From: an uncultured bacterium
GTDB taxonomy: Bacteria > Patescibacteriota > Gracilibacteria > BD1-5 > UBA6164
Assembly (NCBI GenBank): GCA_947311335.1
Contig: CAMZKR010000078.1
Location: 1 to 9,027 of the forward strand
DNA length: 9,027 bases
Direction of reading: 5' to 3'
Position numbers and translations under genes: made by a program. The notes under the pieces are model-generated. The model did no database searches and was not told the origin of the DNA. It was given only the letters and a program-made list of their open reading frames with translations. Below are positions 1 through 7,048 of the stretch, in pieces; the stretch's first letter is position 1, and each line of letters starts with the position of its first letter.

Positions 1-10
1 AAAAAAAATT

Positions 11-16
11 TATAAT
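11..16 (+). promoter_or_regulatory. Candidate -10 box of the T-box/NYN/glyS operon
   Basis: A perfect TATAAT lies here, and any -35 would fall before the window. Transcription from about position 23 would give a leader of about 145 nt before the T-box core, long enough for a normal Stem I. A second weaker candidate is TTGCAA (53-58), a 16-nt spacer and TAAACT (75-80), which would give a much shorter leader. In such AT-rich DNA, TATAAT is common, so neither choice is secure. Confidence 0.35.
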
Positions 17-22
17 ATATAT

Positions 23-224
23 ATGGATTTTATATTAAATTCTTAAAATAATTTGCAAAAATAATTTTTTAAATTAAACTAAATTTTAGTTAATAAAATA
101 TTTATTTTGATGATATTGTAATGGTAAAACAAGTTAGAAATAAATTTTTATTATAAAAGTAAAAAAATTGGGTGGAACCGTCCTAAAAAAGGACCCCAAG
201 ACTATAATTAGTCTTGGGGTTTTT
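23..224 (+). promoter_or_regulatory. T-box riboswitch leader, probably tRNA-Gly responsive
   Basis: T-box leaders sense uncharged tRNA: the tRNA 3' end pairs with UGGN in an antiterminator bulge and prevents termination. All parts of that core are visible. UUGGG (168-172) pairs with CCCAA (195-199). GUCC (180-183) pairs with GGAC (191-194). The 7-nt bulge UGGAACC (173-179) lies between them, matching the family signature. The C's at 194-197 are also used by the terminator stem 194-219, so the two folds exclude each other. The variable base A pairs with discriminator U73, which in bacteria is typical of tRNA-Gly (also tRNA-Cys), and glyS lies downstream. The bulge is the same as in the Bacillus glyQS leader as I recall it. 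I cannot fold a convincing Stem I or name the specifier. TAATAAAA (91-98) can pair with TTTTATTA (146-153), and the enclosed stretch holds both TGA (108-113) and GGT (123-125). The 5' boundary is inferred. Confidence 0.75.
194..224 (+). terminator. Intrinsic terminator of the T-box leader
   Basis: CCCCAAGACT (194-203) and AGTCTTGGGG (210-219) form a perfect 10-bp stem with a 6-nt loop, followed by TTTTT (220-224). It is by far the most GC-rich stem in its surroundings. It shares bases 194-199 with the antiterminator, and it stands directly before the start codon at 242. Confidence 0.9.
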
Positions 225-241
225 AAATCTAAATAAAATTT

Positions 242-763
242 ATGAAAGAAAATAATATAGCATTTATAGATGCTCAAAACTTACATTTATGAACCAATGC
301 TGAAAAATGGAAAGTAGATTTTAAAAAATTTAGAGTTTATTTAAAAGATAAATTTAAAATTACAGAAGCTTATTATTTTTTATGATTTCTTTCTGAAGAT
401 GAACAAAATTTATATAGTAAATTACAAAAAGCTTGATTTATAGTAGTTTTTAGAGAACATACATCGCATATGAAATGAAAGAAAAAAGGAAATGTAGATG
501 TAGATATAGTATTTGAAATAATGAAAAGAATTATAGGAGATAAAGATTTTGATAAAATAGTTTTAGTTTCTGGTGATTGAGATTATATAAAAATAGTAAA
601 TTTTTTAATAGAAAACAATATTTTTAAAAAAATACTTTTTCCAAATAAACAATATTCTTCTTTATATAGAAAAATTAGAAAAAGGTATGGAATGAATTTA
701 TGAACATCTGAAATAAAGAAGAAAATTGGATATAACAAAAATAAAATAAAAGAGGTGTCCTAA
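242..763 (+). CDS. NYN-domain protein (LabA/DUF88-like, predicted PIN-fold ribonuclease)
   Basis: This 173-residue protein is essentially one NYN domain, a PIN-like fold whose acidic residues bind metal and which often cleaves RNA. It has the N-terminal strand with IDAQN (D10, N13), the central GNVDVDIV (D86, D88) and the C-terminal SGDGDYIKIV (D112, D114). These are the expected acidic clusters in the expected order. Six glycines are encoded by TGA, including the one inside SGDGDY. No signal peptide or membrane segment is seen. It is the first gene after the T-box and lies 104 nt before glyS on the same strand, so both may be transcribed together and rise when charged tRNA-Gly is scarce. A role in tRNA or RNA turnover linked to glycine supply is inference only. 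ATG 242 is the first start after the terminator and has no Shine-Dalgarno sequence. The 3' end overlaps a hairpin. Confidence 0.85.
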
Positions 764-790
764 AGCACTAACACTTTTTGGAACCTCTTT
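749..790 (+). other. Long hairpin at the end of the NYN gene, with T-box-like sequence words
   Basis: AAAGAGGT (749-756) and ACCTCTTT (783-790) are perfect complements. TCC (758-760) pairs with GGA (780-782) and AAAG (762-765) with CTTT (774-777), leaving an 8-nt loop. The NYN stop codon lies inside the hairpin. The 3' arm is followed by CAATCG rather than a T-run, so it is not a standard terminator. It contains TGGAACC (779-785) and GTCCTAAA (757-764), both also present in the T-box core at 173-187 but in the opposite order. It may be a processing or stability element, an attenuator before glyS, or a relic of a second T-box. Confidence 0.6.
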
Positions 791-796
791 CAATCG

Positions 797-812
797 TAAT
801 ACTTAAGTATTA
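797..812. repeat. 16-bp perfect palindrome upstream of glyS
   Basis: TAATACTTAAGTATTA reads the same on both strands. It lies 55 nt before the glyS start codon and just after the hairpin at 749-790. It could be an operator for a dimeric regulator or a short RNA hairpin with a TTAA loop. In AT-rich DNA some palindromes occur by chance, but this one has a C/G pair in each arm. Confidence 0.5.
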
Positions 813-867
813 TATAAAAGGTTATAAATAAAGTCAAATTTATATTTTAAAATTTAACTAAATTATT

Positions 868-2244
868 ATGATAAAAGTTACAATGACCGATATAGTGAAT
901 CTAGCTAAAAATAGATGAGTTGTATATGCTGGAAGTGAAATTTATGGATGACTAGCTAATGCTTGGGATTATGGACCTTATGGTTCACTTTTAAAAGAAA
1001 ATATAAAGAATCTTTGGATAAAAGAATTTGTTCAAAAAAGAGAAGATATGATGTTACTAGATGCTGCTATACTTATGAATCCAAAAGTTTGGGTTGCTAG
1101 TTGACATGTATGAGGTTTTTCTGATCCTTTAATGGATTGTAAAATATGTAATAAAAGACTAAGAGCAGATAAACTTATAGAAGAAGATTATGCAAAAAAA
1201 GATATTGATCAAGTTGCTGATGGTATGACAAAAGAGGAAATGGAAATTTATATAAAAGAAAATAATGTAACTTGTTTTGAATGTTGAAATAGTGATTTTA
1301 CTGAAATAAAAGATTTTAATTTGATGTTTAAAACTTACCAATGAGTAACTGAAGATTCTAGTTCTATGGTTTATCTTCGTCCTGAAACAGCCCAAGGGAT
1401 ATTTGTAAACTTTGCTAATGTTGCTAGAACTAGTAGAAGAAAAATTCCTTTTGGAGTAGCTCAAGTATGAAAAAGTTTTAGAAATGAAATTACTCCTTGA
1501 AATTTTATATTTAGAACTAGAGAATTTGAACAAATGGAAATTGAATATTTTTGTAAACCTGGAACAGAAAAAGAAATACATAATAAATGGAATAAAGATT
1601 GTGAAAATTTTTTAGTAAAAACTTTATGAATGGATATAAGGAATATTAGATTTAGAGCCCATTCACCTGAAGAACTAAGTCATTATAGTAATTGAACTTA
1701 TGATATAGAATTTAAATATCCTTTTGGATGGGGAGAATTACGGGGAATAGCATCAAGAACTGATTTTGATTTAAAAGCACATATGAAAGATTCAAAACAA
1801 GATATGAGTTATTTTGATTCTGTTAATAATAAAAAATATATTCCATATGTAGTTGAACCGGCAGTTTGATTAACAAGACTTATTTTAGCTTCATTAGTAG
1901 ACGCTTACACTATAGATGAAGAAACAGGAAGAACATATTTAAAATTTGAACCTAGAGTTGCCCCAATTAAAGTATGAGTATTACCAATTGTTAAAAAAAT
2001 ATGAAATATTGCAAAAGAAATTTATGTTAAATTAACAGATGATTTTATATGTGAATATGATGAAGTTTGAAGTGTAGGTAAAAGATATGCTAGATTTGAT
2101 GAAATAGGTACTCCTTTTTGTGTAACTATTGATACTGATAATTATAAGGTCGGAAAAGTTACAGTTAGACATAGAGATAGTATGAAACAAGAACTTGTAG
2201 AAATATCTAAGTTAAATGAATATTTAAGAAAAAGATTGAAGTAA
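868..2244 (+). CDS. glyS: Glycyl-tRNA synthetase, dimeric (alpha2) class II type
   Basis: It attaches glycine to tRNA-Gly, using ATP, in the cytosol. At 458 residues it has the usual length of the single-chain bacterial enzyme. In order it shows SEIYGGLANAWDYGPYG, ASGHVGGFSDPLMDC, two zinc-type CxxC pairs (C91/C94, C136/C139), RPETAQGIF, motif 2 as [21 protein letters not shown] (R205, E207), WGELRGIASRTDFDL, motif 3 as VGLTRLILAS (R337) and a C-terminal anticodon-binding domain with GKRYARFDEIGTPFCVTID. About 14 glycines are TGA codons, including the motif 2 Gly211 and motif 3 Gly334. The enzyme must also charge the tRNA that reads UGA, so its own production depends on it. ATG 868 is used; the in-frame ATG at 883 is possible. 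There is no Shine-Dalgarno sequence. It follows the NYN gene and probably falls under the T-box. The CGG codon for R292 is very unusual here. Confidence 0.97.
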
Positions 2245-2251
2245 AATTAAT

Positions 2252-2397
2252 AAAAAATAAAAAAAGTAGTATAAATTAAGAATTTATCTAAAAGATCTAT
2301 TATTCTTTAAAAGAAGATTTTTTTATAAGTCTTGCTTTTAAATACAAGAATGATACTTTTTCGATAGTACTTTTCATACTACTTTTTTTATTTTTTT
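2252..2397. repeat. 21-bp perfect inverted repeat closing a ~103-nt stretch between convergent genes
   Basis: The left arm (2252-2272) is an A-rich run ending in GTAGTAT. The right arm (2376-2396/2397) is ATACTAC followed by two T7 runs. The arms are fully complementary. Because each arm has a T-run on one strand's 3' side, the structure could end transcription from both glyS (plus) and the membrane gene at 2401 (minus). The interior is much longer than a normal terminator loop and has smaller pairings of its own, such as TTCTTT/AAAGAA and TCTTG/CAAGA. No ORF is visible inside. A structured small RNA is an alternative. Confidence 0.6.
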
Positions 2398-2400
2398 AAT

Positions 2401-2913
2401 TTAATATTCTTTTGTTTCAGAAACATTATCTTTATTAATTATGTTTTCTTTTCATTCCTCTGTTTTTTGTTCTCAATTTTCTTTTTCTTTAAGTTTATAA
2501 CCAATAACAGGAAGCATAATTACAGGAATAAAGAATATTCAAATAGCTGACCAAAATCATCTATCTGTTCTTTTTGCTATTCAATTACATACTATTGCAA
2601 TAAGAACTAATCAAGGGATAAAAAGAGCAATAAATCATAAAATAATCCAAAGTATCCATAATCATGATTTACCTCCAGCTTTAACAAAAGAATACATTTG
2701 TATTACAGGAATCCATGAAAGCCAAGGGTAAGGTTCTCATAATTTTTTATTAATATTATACAAGCCCCATGATCTTAAAGCATATGCAATTATAAAAATA
2801 ATACTAGCAAAAATTCATACTGTAGCAAAAATAGAAGAAATCATGCTAATGTCCATTCATCATAATGCTGAATCTAAATTATTCATTGAAACAGCTATAT
2901 TTTGTTCATTCAT
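2401..2913 (-). CDS. Small polytopic membrane protein (DUF5684-like)
   Basis: This 170-residue protein has a hydrophobic segment at about 22-46, then GLYNINKKLGEPYPWLSWIPV. Further hydrophobic stretches lie at about 85-112 and 119-139, and a charged Glu/Lys tail runs from 140. The layout (G-L-Y, K-x-G-E-P-x-W, I-P, membrane pairs and a second x-x-R-G-F-W element) resembles the DUF5684 group of small bacterial membrane proteins of unknown role. The assignment is by pattern only. There is no signal peptide separate from the first membrane segment. It is convergent with glyS and divergent from the membrane gene at 3005. The start ATG lies at the 2913 end, without a Shine-Dalgarno sequence. Ten or more glycines are TGA codons, including a GG pair at residues 18-19. 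Confidence 0.75.
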
Positions 2914-3004
2914 AAGTATATTTTAAAATATAAATTTACAACTTAACAATATATAATATAATTACTTAGTAATATTAAACAATATTTTTTTTAATTATTT
3001 AATT
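2914..3004. promoter_or_regulatory. Divergent intergenic region between two membrane-protein genes
   Basis: This almost pure A/T stretch must hold the start signals for genes on both strands. A TATAAT is present on the plus strand at 2952-2957, about 48 nt before the start at 3005, but with no good -35 at normal spacing. A short inverted repeat ATTACT-T-AGTAAT lies just after it (2961-2973). No clear minus-strand promoter could be chosen. Confidence 0.3.
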
Positions 3005-4012
3005 ATGAATGCAAAAGAAAATGTATTAGATAGAATAGAACAAACTTTTATTTTATTTAAAAATAATTTTAAAGATTTATTTTTGCCTATATTTATTTAT
3101 AATTTTTTATTTATAATTTTAATTTTTAATATATTTTCTTTTACATTTTTTTATTTTTATCCAACTGATTATGGTTCTTTTAATTCTGGATCTATTTTTT
3201 GAATTTCAACAATTATATATACAACTTTATTAATTTCCGGTTTTTTATTATATTTAATATTTTATATTTGAATTTATTTATGATTAATAAAAACAATAAA
3301 AGATTTATATAATTCTGAGAAAATAAATTTAAATCAAAATATTAAATATTGATTTTTAAATATTTTAGAATCATTTAAAACATATTGGAATATATTTGCT
3401 TATGTTTATTTAATACCAGCAATAATATTAATAATATTATTAATATTTGTTTTACTATTATTAAGTCAACAAAATTATGAGTTATTAAAAAATATATGAT
3501 TAATTGTTTTTATTATATTTATTTTAATATTTTTTCCTTTTGTATTATATAGGTGAATAAAAACTATATTTTCATTATATTCAGCTATTAATGAAGATTC
3601 TTTTTTAAAAGATAATTTTTTATTTTCAATAAAAATTACAAACAATAATTGGTGGAGAATAGTTTGAAATATGATATTAGTTTGAATGTTTATATGACTT
3701 ATATCTTCTACATTCTCTTTTTTTATAAATATGATTTGAAGTTTATGAAATAATACTAATATATGAGATATTTTATTGAATTTAAATAAATTAAAAATAG
3801 ACGATTTAAAAAATATTATAGAAAATTATAATAATTTTAACATATTTAAAATAATTTCTAATTTATTAAAACTAGTCATAACTACAATTTGAACTATATA
3901 TTCAACTATATTTATTTTTATATTTTTTAAAAGATTAGAACAAGAATCAAATAATCTTAATCAACATATTATAGAAGATAAAGTAAAAAAGATTAAAGCT
4001 ACTGAATTTTAG
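3005..4012 (+). CDS. Six-helix membrane protein, GPDPase-membrane/YciC-like
   Basis: This is a 335-residue, very hydrophobic protein with about six membrane segments, near residues 25-51, 68-95, 131-153, 164-182, 217-245 and 283-309. It begins with a short amphipathic stretch, VLDRIEQTFILFKNNFKDLF. Between helices 4 and 5 is the element SLYSAINEDSFLKDNFLFSIKI then NNNWWRIVG. It has the form 'Ala/Glu, then xxxSxxLxxGxWWR' seen in membrane proteins of the YciC/GPDPase-membrane type, which are mostly of unknown function. No catalytic domain is present. The 3' end overlaps the convergent coiled-coil gene by 14 nt. Many glycines are TGA. The function is unknown and the family placement is tentative. 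Confidence 0.75.
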
Positions 4013-4808
4013 ACTTTTCAGTTATTTGAGTGATTACTTTTTCAATTATTTCAATTGCTATTTCATATATTTCAAGTTTCTTTTTTATTATAGTTGTTTG
4101 TTCCTTCATATTATATAAATCCTCTTTTTTTTTAGACAATTTTTTAAGGGTTAATGTGAAAAGTTCTATTTTTCTTTTTGTATTTAAATTTATAAATTTT
4201 GGATTTTCTTTTATTTTCTTTATTTTCTCATTAAGTTTTTTAACAATAACTTTTCTTAAATTATCATTTAATTCTTTTCTATGTTTTATTATTTTTTCTT
4301 TTATAATTAAAACCTTTTCATTTAATTTTTTTTCTTCTATTAATATTTCTTTTTTTATAGTTTTATTTTTTTCAAATATATCAATATTTGATTTTATATA
4401 TTTTAAATATTCTTTTATTTTTTTCTTATCAATATAAGGAACAATCTTTTTATATAATTTTATTTTAATTTTTAATATTTCTTTTTTTTCTTCAGAATTA
4501 TTATTTATTAATAATTTTCTATCAATTTCTTTTTTATCTTTATAGTATATTTCAAGTATATCTTCAAGAGATTTTATATTACTTTCAGATAGAGGAGTAA
4601 TTAAAAAAGATGTGATTTTTCAATTCTCTTTTATAAAAGTATTCCATTTTTCTTTAAGATTTAACTCTTTTTCTTTTAATTGATTTATGTATTTTTTTGA
4701 CTCAATTATTGTTTTATTTTTTTTTATATCTCAAGTATATGAATAAGTATTATTCGATACTAATATATATAATAAGAACACTAATATAAGTTTTATAAAT
4801 GTTTTCAT
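3999..4808 (-). CDS. Exported Lys/Glu-rich coiled-coil protein, unknown function
   Basis: I do not recognise this 269-residue protein. It opens with a signal-peptide-like segment: positive MKTFIK, hydrophobic LILVFLLYILV, then SNNTYSYTG, with possible cleavage after residue 23. There is no lipobox cysteine, and no cysteine anywhere. The rest is dominated by Lys, Glu, Ile and Leu with few prolines and few glycines. It looks like long helical, probably coiled-coil stretches, for example at about 90-170 and 215-265. It may act at the cell surface or in the envelope. It lies downstream of the response regulator and kinase on the same strand. The gap of 154 nt contains a PhoP-box-like repeat and a TATAAT, so it is a candidate target of that system. 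Its last 14 nt overlap the convergent gene ending at 4012. Confidence 0.75.
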
Positions 4809-4830
4809 ATAATTTCTTATAAATATTGGA

Positions 4831-4895
4831 TTAGAGAATCAACTAAGAAGTTATAAAATATTTTTTAGGTTTTAACCAAATAAAAGATTCTCTAA
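4831..4895 (-). repeat. 10-bp inverted repeat spanning the leader of the coiled-coil gene
   Basis: TTAGAGAATC (4831-4840) and GATTCTCTAA (4886-4895) are perfect complements 45 nt apart. If transcription starts near 4896, this repeat would close a hairpin domain beginning at the very 5' end of the mRNA and covering most of the leader. It has no T-run of a terminator. It overlaps the neighbouring repeat at 4893-4940 by three bases, so the two pairings compete at the RNA or DNA level. Confidence 0.5.
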
Positions 4896-4940
4896 TAACT
4901 TTATTATATTAACTATTTTGAAAAAAAAAGAAAGTTATTA
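4893..4940. repeat. 10-bp inverted repeat flanking the -10 of the coiled-coil gene
   Basis: TAATAACTTT (4893-4902) and AAAGTTATTA (4931-4940) are perfect complements 28 nt apart. They bracket the minus-strand TATAAT at 4903-4908 and the expected -35 region. The position suits an operator pair. A weak terminator for the histidine kinase transcript is the other reading. Confidence 0.45.
4903..4908 (-). promoter_or_regulatory. Candidate -10 box for the coiled-coil gene
   Basis: On the minus strand this reads TATAAT. Transcription would start near 4896 and give a leader of about 88 nt before the start codon at 4808. At the -35 distance there is only TTCTTT/TCTTTT, a poor match. This fits a promoter that needs an activator bound at the direct repeat just upstream (4942-4958). 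Confidence 0.45.
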
Positions 4941-4941
4941 A

Positions 4942-4958
4942 TGTGAAATATTTGTGAA
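4942..4958 (-). promoter_or_regulatory. PhoP-box-like direct repeat, candidate response-regulator site
   Basis: On the minus strand the sequence is TTCACA-AATAT-TTCACA: two identical hexamers with a 5-nt gap, giving an 11-bp period. OmpR/PhoB-family regulators bind such tandem half-sites one helical turn apart, and the Bacillus PhoP half-site has the form TT(A/C/T)ACA. The repeat lies at about -46 to -62 relative to the predicted start of the coiled-coil gene, and only five bases beyond the kinase stop codon. That the adjacent regulator binds it is inference. Confidence 0.5.
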
Positions 4959-4962
4959 GATT

Positions 4963-6267
4963 TTATATATATATTTTAAAACTAAAACCTTTTTTTTCTT
5001 CAGATTTTATTGAAACGTCCCAATTATGAGATTTTATTATTTTTTTTACTATACTAAGTCAAACTCCTATTCATCTTTTTTTTATATTTCAAGTTTTCTC
5101 AGACTTTCATTGATAAAATTTTTCAGTTAAAAAAGGAATTTCTTTTTGTGTTATTCAAACTCAATTATCTACAAAATCAATATAATTTTTTGTTATATTG
5201 ATTTTTAAAAGAGAGTTCTTTCAAGCATATTTTAAAAAATTTCAAATAATATTATATCATACTTGTTTAAATAAATCTTTATCAACACTAATTATTAATT
5301 CATTTAATCATGTGATTTTAATTCTTTGTTTATTTTCTTTTAATCTTTTTTTATTAGTTTCAACAATTTGTTTTAATATACTTACTATATTTTTATTTTT
5401 TTTATTTAATTTTAATTTTTTACTTTCAAATTTTTCATAATCCATTATTTTATTAACAAGTTCAATTAATCTTTTCATTTCATCTGTTATTGATTCTAAA
5501 TTTTTTGAATCAAGTTTTATTACTCAATCTGATATTCATTCAAGATAACATTGTATAGAAGTAATAGGTGTTTTTAATTCATGACTAATATCAGCAAGTA
5601 GTCTATTTCTAATTCACTCTTGAATATTTAATCTTTTATTAAGTCAGTTTATAGCTCATATAAGTAATCAAATTTCATCTTTTTTATTATATATAATTTC
5701 TTTTGATTTTCTTCACGGTTTAAGTAATTTAATTTTTTTAGTAACTTCTTTTATTGGTAATATTATTTTTTTAGTAATTATTAATATAAATAAAACAATA
5801 AGAAGTATAGAAATTATATTAGTAATTATTAATGAATTTGATAACCTCTTTATAAAAACATACTCAGGAGAAGATGTATCTTTTAATGAATATAATATTT
5901 TTTCAAAGGCATTATTTGGTATAATTTCTTCTATATATTTAGGTGACACTCAACTTTTTACTAGATAATTGATAACAGTATTTATATTTTTCTCTTTTGT
6001 TAAAGGTATTTTTCATTTATTATTTTCTAAAAGTTCAAAAAATTCAATTTCTGTATTATTAAAAATATTATCTATATCATCAATAGTTTGTTTTTCTATT
6101 ATATTATTAATATATTCTATAGTTATTTTATCTTTTGACTTTATTCTTTCTATTGAATATTTATCTCTATATAAAGTATAAAATACATAAAAAGCTATTA
6201 CATTAATTATTGCAATTAATATAATACTTGTTAATAAAATAATTATAAATTTCTTAGAAAGAGACAA
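4963..6267 (-). CDS. Membrane sensor histidine kinase
   Basis: This is the sensor of a two-component system: it autophosphorylates on histidine and passes the phosphate to the regulator encoded just upstream. It has 434 residues. A membrane helix lies at about 7-30, an extracytoplasmic sensor region at about 31-144 with no recognised fold, and a second helix at about 146-164. A HAMP-like linker follows (KKIILPIKEV onward). The dimerisation/H-box is LLADISHELKTP with H229. The ATPase domain has the N-box N339/N343 (NIIGNFLKYA), G1 DNGVGI (367-372), FYQGKS and G2 GIGVGLSIVKK (399-409). All key residues are intact, and several motif glycines are TGA codons. The start appears to be TTG (minus-strand codon at 6267-6265), since an in-frame stop lies three codons upstream and no ATG precedes the first helix. 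It follows the regulator after 23 nt, so they form one operon. Confidence 0.93.
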
Positions 6268-6290
6268 TCTTTTTTAATTAAGTTGTAAAA

Positions 6291-6962
6291 TTATTTATTT
6301 AACCTATATCATTCTCATCTAACAGTTATTATTATATTTTTATTTCATATTTTTTTTCTAAGATTCTTTATATGAGTATCAATTGTTCTATCATAAATAT
6401 ATTGCTCATATCATATTACTTCAATCATTAATGTTTCTCTACTAACAAGTTTTCAATCTTCTTCAAGAATTTTTTTTAATATATCATATTCATTTTTTGT
6501 AGTTGAAATTTCTTTTCAATTAATTTTTACAATTAGTTTTTCTAAATCTATCTCAATATTTTTAAATTTAATAACTTTTTTATTATTTCATTTTGCTTCT
6601 GTTTTTAATCTTCTTAATATGGATTTTATTCTTACAAGTAATTCTCTTGGAGAGAATGGTTTAGCGATATAGTCATCAGCTCAACTTTCAAATCATTTTA
6701 TTCTATCTGATTCTCTAGTTTTTGCAGTTAACATTATAATTGGAATGTTTCATTTTTTCCTTAATTCATTTGCAATTTCAATTCAACTTTTAACAGGAAG
6801 ATTTATATCTAATATAACTAAATCAACATTTTTTTCTAATATTTTTTCAGAGGCCTTGTCTCAAGAATCATATAAGTATACTTTAAAATCAGAATTCTCA
6901 AGATATAATTTTAAAGATGTAGATATTCCAATATCATCTTCTATTATATATATTTTTTTCAT
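6291..6962 (-). CDS. OmpR/PhoB-family response regulator
   Basis: This 223-residue DNA-binding regulator has an N-terminal receiver domain (1-~118) and a C-terminal winged helix (about 128-223). The receiver has the acidic pair D9/D10 in IIEDD, phospho-acceptor D52 in LVILDINLP, T79 in IIMLTAK and K101 in YIAKPFSP. The winged helix shows STTKNEYDILKKI, LVSRETL, YDRTIDTHIKNLRKKI and TVRGEGYRL, standard for this family. It is the first gene of a two-gene operon with the histidine kinase, which presumably phosphorylates it at D52. Likely sites of action are the divergent region before the diguanylate cyclase gene and the TTCACA repeat before the coiled-coil gene, but this is inference. The stimulus is unknown; a PhoPR-like role in phosphate sensing is not shown by the sequence. 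Confidence 0.96.
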
Positions 6963-6994
6963 ATTTTATTTAATTAGCTATTTCTTAATTATAC

Positions 6995-7021
6995 ATTATA
7001 AAAATTAATTTAAAATAACAA
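6995..7021 (-). promoter_or_regulatory. Candidate promoter of the response regulator/kinase operon
   Basis: On the minus strand TATAAT is at 7000-6995 and TTGTTA at 7021-7016, with a rather short 15-nt spacer. Transcription would start near 6988, giving a leader of about 25 nt before the start codon at 6962. The -10 is a perfect match; the -35 is moderate. Confidence 0.45.
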
Positions 7022-7048
7022 AATATTTTAAAATCTTTAATAATAAAA

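Noticed and set aside
749..790. Hairpin at the NYN 3' end as a standard intrinsic terminator
   Set aside because: The 3' arm is followed by CAATCG, with only a TTT that belongs to the stem, so the required T-run is missing.
1159..1581. Minus-strand ORF of 140 codons
   Set aside because: It is antisense to the GlyRS zinc and motif 2 region, whose plus-strand translation matches the family closely. The minus translation is Phe/Ser-rich and low in complexity.
4030..4437. Plus-strand ORF of 135 codons, Phe/Ile-rich, resembling a membrane protein
   Set aside because: It is the complement of the Lys/Glu-rich coiled-coil gene; AAA and GAA codons read as TTT and TTC on the other strand and mimic a hydrophobic protein.
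5198..5440. Plus-strand hydrophobic ORFs across the kinase and regulator genes
   Set aside because: They are antisense to conserved kinase and receiver motifs, so they are shadows. The same holds for 5969-6181 and 6745-7008, and for the minus-strand ORF 7597-7848 opposite the GGDEF gene.
7009..7034. TTTAAAAT direct repeat 18 bp apart in the divergent region
   Set aside because: It is pure A/T and short; similar words occur throughout the window, so it is not distinguishable from composition.
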